DNA of 21,529 bases from an uncultured Eubacteriales bacterium (GCA_934446485.1 CAKSEM010000005.1:1-21529), one strand, 5' to 3'. Shown: positions 7,768 to 15,449, numbered from the stretch's first letter. Program-made: numbers and translations. The notes: generated from the letters alone by a model not told the origin.

Positions 7768-9282
7768 TCAGACGTATTTTGCCGCAAGCTCCATGATCTC
7801 CTCCTGTGTCGTATCCCTTGCGGATACTTCTCCCGCAAGGCGGCCGCCGGACATCACGAGGATGCGATCGCATATGCCGAGCAGCTCCGGCATCTCACTT
7901 GACACCATGATGACCGAGCGCCCTTTTGCTGCAAGCTGAAGTATCAGAGAGTATATCTCATACTTTGCACCTACATCGATGCCGCGTGTGGGCTCATCGA
8001 GCAGCAGCACCTGCGGATCGGTCAGGAGCCAGCGTGCGAGGATCACCTTCTGCTGGTTGCCGCCCGAGAGGGTGCGTATCTTTGTGCTCTGTGACGGAGT
8101 TTTGATGGAGAGAGATTTTATCATACGTGCCGTAACGTCCTTCATCCGTCCGGAATCGAGGAAGATGCCGGCGTGCAGATATCGCTCAAGACTCGATATC
8201 GTTGTGTTTTCGGTGATATTCAGTATCCCGAAGATGCCGGTTGCGCGGCGCTCCTCGGTGATGAGTGCGAAGCCGTTCCTCTTAGCCTCTCCTGCATTCC
8301 GATTGCGGCATCGCCGACCGCCGAGCGTGATCTCACCGCTCTGCCTTTCGGCGATGCCGAAGATACATTCGAGTACCTCCGTGCGTCCCGCACCGCCCAG
8401 ACCCGCAATGCCGAGTATCTCGCCGCGCCTGACGTCGAAGGAGACGTCCCTGACATGGCTGTGCGCGGCGGTGAGAGAGCGGACGGTGAGCGCCGTCTCA
8501 CCCGGTGTTGCGATCTTTTCGGGGAATCGCTCACCGAGTTCACGCCCAACCATCAGACGTATGATAATATCCGTCGTCAGATCCTCCGCGCGCTCAGTCG
8601 CGACCCATCTCCCGTCGCGCATGACCGTGACTTCATCCGATATGCGCAGTATTTCCTCCATTTTATGGGAGATATAGATGATCCCGCAGCCGCGCTCCTT
8701 CAGTGCTTTTATAATATCGAAGAGGTGCTCTGCCTCGTCGTCGGTGAGCGACGAGGTAGGCTCATCGAATACGATAACACGTGCGCCGTATGAGACTGCC
8801 TTTGCGATCTCGACCATCTGCCGTTCGGATACCGGCATACGGCTCATGACGGTGCGCGGATCGGTGCGTATCGAGAGCTCGTCAAAGATCTGCTGCGTTT
8901 TTTCATACATAATGCGCTCGGATGTGAAGATCCCGCCGACCGTCGGATATCTGCCGAGCCAGATGTTATCCATGACGTTACGTTTGAGCGCCTGATTGAG
9001 CTCCTGATGCACCATAGCGACGCCGTGCTCGAGCGCTTCGCGCGGTCCGCGGAAGTTTACCGTCTCGCCTTCAAGACGGATCTCTCCCGAGTCCTTTGAG
9101 TAGATTCCGAAGAGGCACTTCATAAGTGTTGATTTTCCGGCGCCGTTTTCTCCCATGAGTGCATGGACCGAGCCGCGCCGGACGGTCAGCGACACTCTGT
9201 CGAGCGCGCGGACTCCGGGAAAGCTCTTTGAAATGTCGCGCATACTGAGGAGCACGTCGCGACCGTTTTTATTCTGTCTCAC
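7768..9282 (-). CDS. mglA: Galactose/methyl-galactoside ABC transporter ATP-binding protein
   Basis: A 504-residue fused double ATPase of the sugar importer. Domain 1 has Walker A GENGAGKST at 44-52, the signature-like PVSERQMVEIAKAV and Walker B VIVFDEPTS. Domain 2, from about residue 255, has the degenerate P-loop GLGGAGRTE that is normal in this family, a canonical signature LSGGNQQKV and Walker B VLLLDEPTRG. This asymmetry, with one full and one degenerate P-loop, is characteristic of RbsA/MglA/XylG proteins. The start is GTG at 9282, overlapping the mglB stop as GTGA; a later ATG (residue 14) has no ribosome site and would cut the domain. The Shine-Dalgarno is weak, consistent with translational coupling to mglB. 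Confidence 0.92.
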   Translation of the reverse strand: MRQNKNGRDVLLSMRDISKSFPGVRALDRVSLTVRRGSVHALMGENGAGKSTLMKCLFGIYSKDSGEIRLEGETVNFRGPREALEHGVAMVHQELNQALKRNVMDNIWLGRYPTVGGIFTSERIMYEKTQQIFDELSIRTDPRTVMSRMPVSERQMVEIAKAVSYGARVIVFDEPTSSLTDDEAEHLFDIIKALKERGCGIIYISHKMEEILRISDEVTVMRDGRWVATERAEDLTTDIIIRLMVGRELGERFPEKIATPGETALTVRSLTAAHSHVRDVSFDVRRGEILGIAGLGGAGRTEVLECIFGIAERQSGEITLGGRRCRNRNAGEAKRNGFALITEERRATGIFGILNITENTTISSLERYLHAGIFLDSGRMKDVTARMIKSLSIKTPSQSTKIRTLSGGNQQKVILARWLLTDPQVLLLDEPTRGIDVGAKYEIYSLILQLAAKGRSVIMVSSEMPELLGICDRILVMSGGRLAGEVSARDTTQEEIMELAAKYV

Positions 9283-10382
9283 TTTGCACTTCCGTCCTCA
9301 CCGAGATATGCAGAATAATTGATGCGCACCTTGGATACGCCGTCGTCGATCGTGTAGTCGCCGAGACGGTCGAGAAGTCCTCCTCCGCTTTGGGCTGAGG
9401 CAATGGCAAGCCTCAGAGCTTCTGCCATGCCTTCGGAATCCTGTTTGACCGTGCCGGTCATCCTGCCGGATGCTATCAGAGAGCGCGCGGCATCGGTTGC
9501 GTCGACTCCGAATACGGGTATCGTGACCGAACCTTCCGCGCCGGTGTTGAAGCCTGCCGCGGAGAGTGCCGTTATCGCTCCTTCAGCCATGTTGTCGTTG
9601 TTGCAGATGACGAGCTCGATCATGTTGCCGCCTGCGGTGTTATACGAGGTCAGGAGCGTCGTCATATATTCATTCGATGCCTGGGCGGACCACTTGCCGT
9701 CGCGGTCGAGAAGATACTTGTCGGTGTTTGAGGAGTCGTAGAATCGGAGCGGCGGACGTCCTGCCGCCTCGAGCTTGCGGTCGGCGTTTTCGACGGAGTA
9801 TTTCGTTCTGTATATGGCTTCGTTGTTGCCCTTTTCCCCCATGAACATAACGTAAGAGATCTCGCCGTCGTGATTGAGATCGACCTCGTCAAAATGCTCT
9901 GTGAGGTAGTCGCCGATCATGTCGCCCTGAAGGTATCCTGCCTCGGCGGCATCGGTACCTACGAAGATGCATCGATCGTAGCTGTTCACCACATCATCTG
10001 AAACCTCGCGGTTGAAGAATATGACGGGGATATTTCTATCGCGTGCAGCCTGTACGATGCTGCCTGCGGCGTCATCCGAGCCCGTAGTCACAATGTTAAC
10101 GGCGATAAGCGATGCACCCTTCGTGATGGCTGTCTTGACTTGCTCTGTCTGTGTAGTCTGGCTGTTGTTGCTGTCGTAGTCCTGATATGAGATGTTCTCG
10201 TCCTTCAGCTTGCCGTCAAGTGTGGAGCGAACGCTTGAGATGTACGGGTCACTGTAGGTGTAGTAGAATACGTGAGCGGAGGCGGTGCCGTCGTTTTTGC
10301 CGCCGCACCCCGTGAAGATAAACGGTGTCATGATTGTAAGCGCCGCACACAGCGCCGCCGAGATGAGCTTTCTTTTCAGCAT
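9279..10382 (-). CDS. mglB: Galactose/glucose-binding lipoprotein
   Basis: Substrate-binding lipoprotein of the importer, 367 residues. A signal peptide with basic start MLKRK and a hydrophobic core ends in the lipobox FTGC with Cys26, so it is membrane-anchored outside the cell. The mature part is a periplasmic-binding protein type 1 fold. The loop DLNHDGEIS, starting at D168, copies the EF-hand-like calcium site of the E. coli galactose-binding protein, which supports MglB over ribose-binding RbsB. Other matching segments are PVIFFNREVS, ELVICNNDNMAEGAI and VFGVDATDAA. ATG 10382 has AAAGG about eight bases upstream. The gene leads mglBAC. The 121-base leader (10383-10503) is A/T-rich but shows no consensus promoter I would defend, and no regulator gene lies nearby. 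Confidence 0.92.
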   Translation of the reverse strand: MLKRKLISAALCAALTIMTPFIFTGCGGKNDGTASAHVFYYTYSDPYISSVRSTLDGKLKDENISYQDYDSNNSQTTQTEQVKTAITKGASLIAVNIVTTGSDDAAGSIVQAARDRNIPVIFFNREVSDDVVNSYDRCIFVGTDAAEAGYLQGDMIGDYLTEHFDEVDLNHDGEISYVMFMGEKGNNEAIYRTKYSVENADRKLEAAGRPPLRFYDSSNTDKYLLDRDGKWSAQASNEYMTTLLTSYNTAGGNMIELVICNNDNMAEGAITALSAAGFNTGAEGSVTIPVFGVDATDAARSLIASGRMTGTVKQDSEGMAEALRLAIASAQSGGGLLDRLGDYTIDDGVSKVRINYSAYLGEDGSAK

Positions 10383-10503
10383 AACGGATCCCTTTCTTTT
10401 GGGCGTACTTTAGCTTTGCCCGATTTTTTATGCATGACTATTATTTACGGGAGGCAAAAAAATAAACGCTCTGCGCGTCAGTTTGATAAAAATATGAAAA
10501 TTT

Positions 10504-10534
10504 GAAAGAGCCCTCCCTGCGGGAGAGCTCTTTC
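10504..10534 (-). terminator. Hairpin terminator after the flavin-reductase-like genes
   Basis: Fourteen-base arms with a single mismatch (10504-10517 and 10521-10534) and a three-base loop, 17 bases past the stop of the gene at 10552. On the minus strand it is followed by an A/T-rich but imperfect T-tract, so termination is likely though not ideal. Confidence 0.72.
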
Positions 10535-10551
10535 GGACGTATTTCGACCAT

Positions 10552-11121
10552 TTAGCGGCGGCGCTTCTTCTTCACGGAGTATCCGAAGGAGCCGATCTTC
10601 TTTCCGAGCGCAAAGTACGAGCCGTGGGCGTACGCTGCAAGGGCGCATTTCTCAATGTGCAGTCTGCCGCGCTCGTCAATATATCGCTCATCTACATCTA
10701 CTGCCACAATGTCGGACACGAACATATCGTGACTGCCGAGCGGAACGATTTCTGTGACGCGGCATTCTATGCTCACGGGGCTCTCGGCGACGGCGGGACA
10801 GCCAACCTCAAAGGCATCCTCGCGAGTGAGGCGGCAGGCGGCGAATTTGTCGGCGTCGCGCCCGCTCGTGACGCCGCAGTAGTCGATCGAACGGATTATA
10901 TGCGAGCTTGGCAGATTGATAATGAACTCTCCCGTTTCGCGGATGATCCCGTAGGAGTACCGTTCGGGACGGAGTGATATGTAGGTCTTAGGCGGATCCG
11001 ATGAGAGGATCCCGGTCCATGCGACGGTTATGAGGTTGTCGTGTTCGCCGTCGCTGCACGAAACGAGCGCGGGAGGTACGGGCGACAGGAGTGTTCCCGG
11101 TTTCCATTTAATCTTTCCCAT
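10552..11121 (-). CDS. Flavin reductase family protein (FMN-binding split barrel)
   Basis: A 189-residue protein of the flavin-reductase-like / DIM6-NtaB family (COG1853, PF01613), an FMN-binding split beta-barrel that usually works as a dimer. Family features are ALVSC followed by NLITVAWTGILSSDPPKTYISLRPERYSYGIIRETGEF and FIINLPS, the CGVTSGRD motif that binds the flavin phosphate region, and a C-terminal region starting with the DIVAVDVDE strand. It carries several cysteines and a strongly basic tail KKKRRR. ATG 11121 has AAAGGA about ten bases upstream; the frame extends to 11187 but without a better start. The partner or physiological electron acceptor cannot be inferred. It lies 79 bases after a second, more divergent member of the same family and ends at a terminator. 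Confidence 0.88.
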   Translation of the reverse strand: MGKIKWKPGTLLSPVPPALVSCSDGEHDNLITVAWTGILSSDPPKTYISLRPERYSYGIIRETGEFIINLPSSHIIRSIDYCGVTSGRDADKFAACRLTREDAFEVGCPAVAESPVSIECRVTEIVPLGSHDMFVSDIVAVDVDERYIDERGRLHIEKCALAAYAHGSYFALGKKIGSFGYSVKKKRRR

Positions 11122-11200
11122 AATAATTATATTCCTTTCGCCGATTCCGCGGTGCGTCGTTTTTCGTTCTCCGATGCGGCATACCACCTGCCGTCGGTGT

Positions 11201-11734
11201 TTATTCTTCCAGTGCGGTCACGATTTCGCAGACGTACATTTTATGGACACCGTCCGATTCATAGTACCGCATCGGCGCGGCATCGATGAACTTTGATGTG
11301 TCGAGCGGAGCGGCGTACAGCTTTTTCAGGATGAGCACGCGTCGTGCACCTTCAAAGTATACCGCACGTCCGTCGCCCAGCTCGGTGAATATCGGCACAA
11401 GACCGCAGAGCTTTGCCTTGTCGGTATCGCGTCCGCTCAGGCTGCCGCACAGTGACAGAGCGTCGCGCCGCTCATTGCCCAAAAATGTCAGCGTAATGTA
11501 CGGACTCTCCTCGGTGAAACGGTACGTGTGCCGTTCGGGGCGGACAAAGACGAACGCAACGGGGCGCCCCCACAGCTCTCCGATACCGCCCCAGCCGGCG
11601 GTCATGGTGTTGTAGTCGCGACCGAACACATCTCCTTCGGGAAGTGCCGCCGACACGAGCATCCAACCGTGTCCGATCTCCTCTGCGGGATTCATAGACA
11701 GCTCATACGGCGAAACTTTTCGGTAGTTGCTCAT
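11201..11734 (-). CDS. Flavin reductase-like domain protein, second copy
   Basis: A 177-residue protein of the same split-barrel family as its downstream neighbour but only distantly alike. The N-terminal half has GWMLVSA, YNTMTAGWGGIGELWG and VAFVFVRPERHTYRFTEES, the usual FMN-binding face; CGSLSGRDTDKAKL matches the SGRD motif. It is likely cytosolic and FMN-binding; substrate unknown. ATG 11734 is the first plausible start, but its Shine-Dalgarno is poor (GGGTAAG). A good sigma-A promoter lies about 85 bases upstream. The leader between contains two GC-rich hairpins (about 11751-11775 and 11792-11806). It and the following gene form a two-gene unit. Confidence 0.85.
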   Translation of the reverse strand: MSNYRKVSPYELSMNPAEEIGHGWMLVSAALPEGDVFGRDYNTMTAGWGGIGELWGRPVAFVFVRPERHTYRFTEESPYITLTFLGNERRDALSLCGSLSGRDTDKAKLCGLVPIFTELGDGRAVYFEGARRVLILKKLYAAPLDTSKFIDAAPMRYYESDGVHKMYVCEIVTALEE

Positions 11735-11818
11735 TTTTGCTTACCCAAACGCCGATGCGTGCCGCGCGTCGGCGCCCTTTCGAATCCAAGGTGCGGGGTA
11801 TGCCCGCGGTATGGTTAC

Positions 11819-11848
11819 AGTATATGCAAAATTCAAGAAGTTTGTCAC
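11819..11848 (-). promoter_or_regulatory. Sigma-A promoter of the flavin-reductase-like pair
   Basis: On the minus strand GTGACA (11843-11848) and TATACT (11819-11824) are 18 bases apart, five of six matches each to consensus. It sits in the 119-base gap after the MIF-like gene and would give a leader of about 75 bases. Confidence 0.62.
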
Positions 11849-11853
11849 GAAAA

Positions 11854-12195
11854 TCAGAAATTTGAACCGTTCCAGCCCCAGTGAGAGACCTCTTCATACT
11901 TAATATAGATGCGGTTTTCCGGTACATTCAGTGCGAGACGGAGCTTTTCGCAGAGTGATGCGGTCATTCTGTCGTATGCGCTTGCATCGGCACTGCCGAA
12001 GAGGCTCACCTGCACCATGACGCAGGGCTCGCACCTGCCGCCGAGCGCCATATACTCACCTCCGCGCAGGGATGTCATGAGCCACTGCTCGCTCTTGCCC
12101 GGCAAAAGCTCGATCTCGCGCCCGAGAAGGTTTCTGAGCACCTCGGAGCGGTCGCGGTCGATCGGGACATTCGTTCTGATTTCAATATACGGCAT
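11854..12195 (-). CDS. MIF / phenylpyruvate tautomerase homologue
   Basis: A 113-residue protein resembling macrophage migration inhibitory factor along its whole length (MIF mature form 114). It begins MPYIEIRTNVP, so removal of Met exposes the catalytic Pro1. The MALGGRCEPC segment aligns with MIF MAFGGSSEPC, PGK supplies the active-site lysine (MIF K32), RIYIKY keeps Tyr95 but replaces Asn97 with Lys, and the end WGWNGSNF matches VGWNNSTF. The second cysteine of MIF's CxxC is a valine here, so the oxidoreductase motif is absent. Family members are trimeric tautomerases; the physiological bacterial substrate is unknown. ATG 12195 has AAAGGA upstream at a long spacing. It follows mrnC by 28 bases, with its own promoter not evident. 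Confidence 0.87.
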   Translation of the reverse strand: MPYIEIRTNVPIDRDRSEVLRNLLGREIELLPGKSEQWLMTSLRGGEYMALGGRCEPCVMVQVSLFGSADASAYDRMTASLCEKLRLALNVPENRIYIKYEEVSHWGWNGSNF

Positions 12196-12223
12196 GAGTT
12201 ATATCATCCTTTCGGTAGTTAAG

Positions 12224-12625
12224 TTATGAATCGGACATTTGATCATTGCGGAATCCGATGCGGAACAGCTCGCGGAGCCGAGCGTTCTGACCGGAAAGGT
12301 AGAGGTATCCGAACAGCGCCTCAAGTCCCGTTGCGCGCCGATACTGTGCCGGTGTCGCTCTGCGCGGTACACCGCCGTGCACACCGTTGCGGCCTCGGTG
12401 GAATACGGCATCCTCCTCCTCGGTGAGAAGCGGAGCGATCCGTTCAAGCGCATCACTTTGTGCGGGCGCCGTGACGTAGGCGAGTGATGCGACGCTCGGA
12501 TTTTTGACGCCGCCGCGCACGAGGTGCTCGCGCACGAGAAGCTCGAGGACGGAATCACCGAGATAGGCGAGTGCGGCGGACGGGAGGCGGGATGCCTCCT
12601 CGGCGGGAATCACATTCTCAGTCAA
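12224..12625 (-). CDS. mrnC: Mini-ribonuclease III
   Basis: Mini-RNase III, 133 residues, an RNase III catalytic domain without the double-stranded-RNA-binding domain; in B. subtilis it trims 23S rRNA precursors. ALAYLGDSVLELLVR holds the catalytic Asp24, FHRGRN and ATPAQYRRATGLEALFGYLYLSG supply the other conserved stretch with Glu102. The start is TTG at 12625: AAAGGAG lies seven bases upstream, the TTG overlaps the preceding stop as TTGA, and the protein then has the normal family length. The open frame to 12757 is the out-of-frame shadow of the upstream gene. The usual neighbours of mrnC (cysS, rlmB) are not adjacent; here it is coupled to a membrane protein gene. Confidence 0.9.
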   Translation of the reverse strand: MTENVIPAEEASRLPSAALAYLGDSVLELLVREHLVRGGVKNPSVASLAYVTAPAQSDALERIAPLLTEEEDAVFHRGRNGVHGGVPRRATPAQYRRATGLEALFGYLYLSGQNARLRELFRIGFRNDQMSDS

Positions 12626-13212
12626 TCGGAATCTCCTTTCATGAGCGTATTGATAATGACGGTCGCAGCCGCGGCTGCGACGAATATGAGCCACGTGAGG
12701 TGCCAGCCGCCGAAGATAAAGCTCGCAAGAAAGTAGACGATCACGGCGGCGAGCCACATGACTGCCGTTCCGGATTTTGCGATAGCTCGGCGGCTTGCGC
12801 CCCGCTCAAGTTCACCTATCATCTCTATGATCACGGAGCCTGCCGCTGCGGAGATGAATATGAGCCATGTGAGGTGCCATCCTCCGAAGATGAAGCTGAT
12901 GAGAAAATACAGCATTACGGCGGCGAGCCACATGACGGTGTTCAGTGTGCCGGCTATCGAAGAAAACGCATGTGCCGTTTCACCGCTCGGATCGCTGTCG
13001 GGAGCCGTCCGATGTGCGGTGCGGGCTGCGAGATATGCGTCAAAATCGTTCATGGCGGCGCGGTATGCATCGATTTGGTCGCGCCCGTCGGAAACGGCAG
13101 CGTCATACAGCTCCTCGGCCCGTTTTTCGGCGTCATGCATTTCCTCCGGGGTGAGGGTTACTCCGGCGCGTGCCAACTCAGACTCGATCTGTTCGGGAAT
13201 CCGTTTTTTCAA
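12622..13212 (-). CDS. Membrane protein with a duplicated two-helix unit
   Basis: A 196-residue protein I cannot assign to a studied family. Residues 1-70 are charged and helical, resembling the HAAS/permease-prefix type domain. Then come two copies of a membrane hairpin, residues 93-129 and 151-187, offset by 58 residues. Each contains MWLAAV, YFL, then an identical FGGWHLTWLIF (109-119, 167-177) and a small-residue-rich helix. Four membrane segments are therefore expected. The start is TTG at 13212, with AAAGGAG ten bases upstream; there is no suitable ATG. Its stop overlaps the mrnC start. The unbroken frame argues it is a real gene. Function unknown; the N-terminal domain suggests a regulatory or scaffold role at the membrane, which is only inference. 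Confidence 0.8.
   Translation of the reverse strand: MKKRIPEQIESELARAGVTLTPEEMHDAEKRAEELYDAAVSDGRDQIDAYRAAMNDFDAYLAARTAHRTAPDSDPSGETAHAFSSIAGTLNTVMWLAAVMLYFLISFIFGGWHLTWLIFISAAAGSVIIEMIGELERGASRRAIAKSGTAVMWLAAVIVYFLASFIFGGWHLTWLIFVAAAAATVIINTLMKGDSD
12665..12939. repeat. Direct repeat inside the membrane protein gene, 174-base period
   Basis: The stretches at about 12665-12765 and 12839-12939 are closely similar at DNA level with a constant offset of 174 bases. Shared blocks include GAATATGAGCCA, GTGAGGTGCCA and CACATGAC, the latter inside CGGCGGCGAGCCACATGAC. This is an intragenic duplication, in frame, and recent enough that synonymous positions are still partly shared. Confidence 0.85.
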
Positions 13213-13278
13213 GGTGAATCTGCTCCTTTCGGTTCGGTATTATGTTCGGAAAATGCGCACTCGTTACATATTCACTGT

Positions 13279-13297
13279 GTCACGGCGATGCCGTGAC
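13279..13297. repeat. Perfect inverted repeat between genes
   Basis: GTCACGGC and GCCGTGAC (13279-13286, 13290-13297) flank a three-base loop in the 118-base gap between the ynbB-like gene and the duplicated membrane protein gene. No T-tract follows on either strand, so it is not a standard terminator; it could be an operator, a processing site or an RNA-stabilising hairpin. Confidence 0.6.
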
Positions 13298-13330
13298 CGA
13301 TTGCAGCTTTCGCGGACTTGCCGATTGCGG

Positions 13331-14614
13331 CTACTCCTCCATCGCTTCAGCGGCACGCATGATGCCGAGCCGCCCGGACTCATAGGTGAGTCCTCCTTGG
13401 AGAAAAGCGGTGTACGGCGGGCGCATCGGGCCGTCGCATGACAGCTCAATGGATGAGCCGCCGACGAACGCTCCCGCTGCCATTACGACCTCATCCGCAT
13501 ATCCCGGCATAGCCCACGGCTCGGGAGATACGTGCGCATCCACCGGGGAGGCTGACTGTATTCCGCGGCAGAAGCGCACGAGTCGTTCGCCCGTGCCGCA
13601 CTCAACTGTCTGGATGATGTCGCTTCTGCGTTCAAACGGTCCCGGCGAGACGCGGTATCCGAGAGAGTCAAAAATATATGCGGCAAGGTGTGCGGTTTTC
13701 ATAGCCTGCGCGACCGTGTGAGGCGCCATGAAGAGCCCGCGCAGAATGTTGCGGTTCTGTCCGAGCGTTGCGCCGGCTTCGAGCCCCACGCCGGGGCAGC
13801 AGAGCCGATACCCGGCAAGCTCCGCGGCGCGTGCGCTGCCGGCGATATATCCGCCGCAGTCCGCTACGCCGCCGCCGGGATTCTTTATGAGTGAGCCGAT
13901 TATCATATCGGCTCCGTCCTCGCCGCCCGTCGGCTCCGATGTCTCGGTGAACTCGCCGTAGCAGTTGTCCACCACGACGAACGGTGCAGGTATTCCCGCT
14001 TCGGCTGCCGCGCAGCGCACCGTTTTTGCGGCGCTGCGGATTTCGGCAACGGTCAGCGTCGGGCGTGCGAGATATCCCTTTGAACGCTGTATATAGACGA
14101 CCTTGATTTTACTGTCTGCATCGCGGATCGCCGCCGCAACGGTCGGAAGATCGATTCCGTCATCCGTCATCGGTATGCCTCTGTACATGATGCCGAAATC
14201 GGCAAGCGACCCTGTACCGTCTGCCTGTCTTGTTCCCGTCTCATCGATCCCGATGACATCGAGCATCGTGTCGTACGGGAGCCCTGTGACGGAGAGCATA
14301 ACGTCTCCGGGACGGAGCAATGCAAAGAGACCTATGGTGAGCGCGTGTGTGCCCGATGCCATAGAGTGGCGCATAAAGCCTGCCTCCGCACGGAAGACTC
14401 CCGCGCATATGCGGTCGATCGCATCGCGCCCGCGATCTCCGTAGCCGTAGCCCGTAGACGGGGCGAAGTAGCTCTCCGATACTTCGTTTTCGCGGAACAC
14501 ATCGAGGACGTGCTCCGTATTTGCACGCGCCGTGGCGTCAATGTCGCGGAAGACTTCGGAAAGCTCCGCTTCAGCTTCATCCGCGAGGGATCGTATTCTG
14601 TCAGATATTATCAT
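13331..14614 (-). CDS. YnbB-type PLP-dependent lyase (methionine gamma-lyase family)
   Basis: A 427-residue fold-type I PLP enzyme of the group annotated as methionine gamma-lyase or aluminium-resistance protein, B. subtilis YnbB. Motifs: STGYGYGDRGRDAIDRI near the N-terminus, FMRHSMASGTHALTIGLFALLRPGD, KVVYIQRSKGY, VVVDNCYGEF, and GSLIKNPGGG with the presumed Schiff-base lysine K244. Length is typical. The true substrate of this subgroup is not firmly established; the family relates to Cys/Met metabolism enzymes. ATG 14614 lies inside the 3' end of the preceding PHP gene (14-base overlap), with only a weak AAAGG upstream, which suggests coupling. It appears to be the last gene of the sufC-led group before a 118-base gap. 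Confidence 0.87.
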   Translation of the reverse strand: MIISDRIRSLADEAEAELSEVFRDIDATARANTEHVLDVFRENEVSESYFAPSTGYGYGDRGRDAIDRICAGVFRAEAGFMRHSMASGTHALTIGLFALLRPGDVMLSVTGLPYDTMLDVIGIDETGTRQADGTGSLADFGIMYRGIPMTDDGIDLPTVAAAIRDADSKIKVVYIQRSKGYLARPTLTVAEIRSAAKTVRCAAAEAGIPAPFVVVDNCYGEFTETSEPTGGEDGADMIIGSLIKNPGGGVADCGGYIAGSARAAELAGYRLCCPGVGLEAGATLGQNRNILRGLFMAPHTVAQAMKTAHLAAYIFDSLGYRVSPGPFERRSDIIQTVECGTGERLVRFCRGIQSASPVDAHVSPEPWAMPGYADEVVMAAGAFVGGSSIELSCDGPMRPPYTAFLQGGLTYESGRLGIMRAAEAMEE

Positions 14615-15431
14615 ATAGGCGATTCTGCCTTTCTGAGCGTTTTTTCTCTGTGCCGTTCGGACATCTGAGGATCAACTCGTCGTTGGAATATGTGAGTCCG
14701 TACTTTTTTAATACCGCTGCGGCATAGTCCGCAGCACTTCCCGCATCGAGACCGTCCGGCGAATGTGCATCGCAGCCGATGACTGCGCGGCAGCCGTGCT
14801 CTCCCGCAATGCGCCAGAACTCCTCGCGCGGATACCATCGCCCGTCTGCAAGACCCAAAAGATTGTATTCGAGCGGTGTGTCCGTTTCGACTGACGCGCG
14901 GCACACCTCGCTCATCGCATCGCGGTATTCGTCCGCACTGCCGATGAAATTGATTATATCGGGGTGCGCGACATAAGTGAAGATCCCGAGCCGCATCGCC
15001 TCCGTTACCTGAGACGTGTACTGTCGCAGTATATTCGGATCGTCTGTCGGTGTGCCCGAGTATACGCCGTCGTATTCGTTCTCGGTGAAATGCTGTCCGA
15101 GTATCAGATAGTCGCACGGGAAGCGCGTCAGGAGACGCAGGGTATCGTCGAAGTGGCGAGGGTAATATTCTACCTCATAGCCGAGGTAAATATCTATCTG
15201 TCCGCGGAATTCTTCGCGCAGAGCCGTGACCGACGCGACGTATTCCGCCTGATCTTCGGGAGCCATGCGGTACCATGAGTAAAAGCCGTCGCGGGTGATC
15301 TGCGGCGCATGGCATGAGAAGCCGAGCGTATGCATACCGCATAGGATCGCGCGTCTGACGTAATTGTGCAGCTCTCCCGAGGCGTGATGGCAGAGCGGCG
15401 TATGTGTGTGATAGTTGGATGTGAGGTTCAT
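14601..15431 (-). CDS. PHP-domain histidinol-phosphatase-like phosphatase, copy 1
   Basis: A 276-residue PHP-domain phosphoesterase of the HisK / YtvP type. Metal ligands are visible in order: NYHTHT (H8, H10), CHAP (H41), the glutamate of GYEVEYYP, GQHF, AHPD and the C-terminal CDAHSP. These motifs hold the usual three-metal site, so catalysis is likely intact. Canonical relatives remove phosphate from L-histidinol phosphate in histidine synthesis, but no other his gene is in the window, so the substrate may differ. ATG 15431 has GAGG about eleven bases upstream. It follows its paralogue by 18 bases and overlaps the ynbB-like gene by 14 bases. The protein is roughly half identical by eye to its neighbour. 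Confidence 0.87.
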   Translation of the reverse strand: MNLTSNYHTHTPLCHHASGELHNYVRRAILCGMHTLGFSCHAPQITRDGFYSWYRMAPEDQAEYVASVTALREEFRGQIDIYLGYEVEYYPRHFDDTLRLLTRFPCDYLILGQHFTENEYDGVYSGTPTDDPNILRQYTSQVTEAMRLGIFTYVAHPDIINFIGSADEYRDAMSEVCRASVETDTPLEYNLLGLADGRWYPREEFWRIAGEHGCRAVIGCDAHSPDGLDAGSAADYAAAVLKKYGLTYSNDELILRCPNGTEKKRSERQNRLYDNI

Positions 15432-15449
15432 TTCGGTAATGCCCTCGGT

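Noticed and set aside
11735..11853. Possible FMN riboswitch in the leader of the flavin-reductase-like genes
   Set aside because: The leader has hairpins but none of the conserved RFN-element sequence blocks, and it is too short after the promoter.
12571..13296. Plus-strand open frame spanning the duplicated membrane protein gene
   Set aside because: It only mirrors the repeated DNA; the minus-strand frame has a ribosome site, membrane segments and coupling to mrnC.
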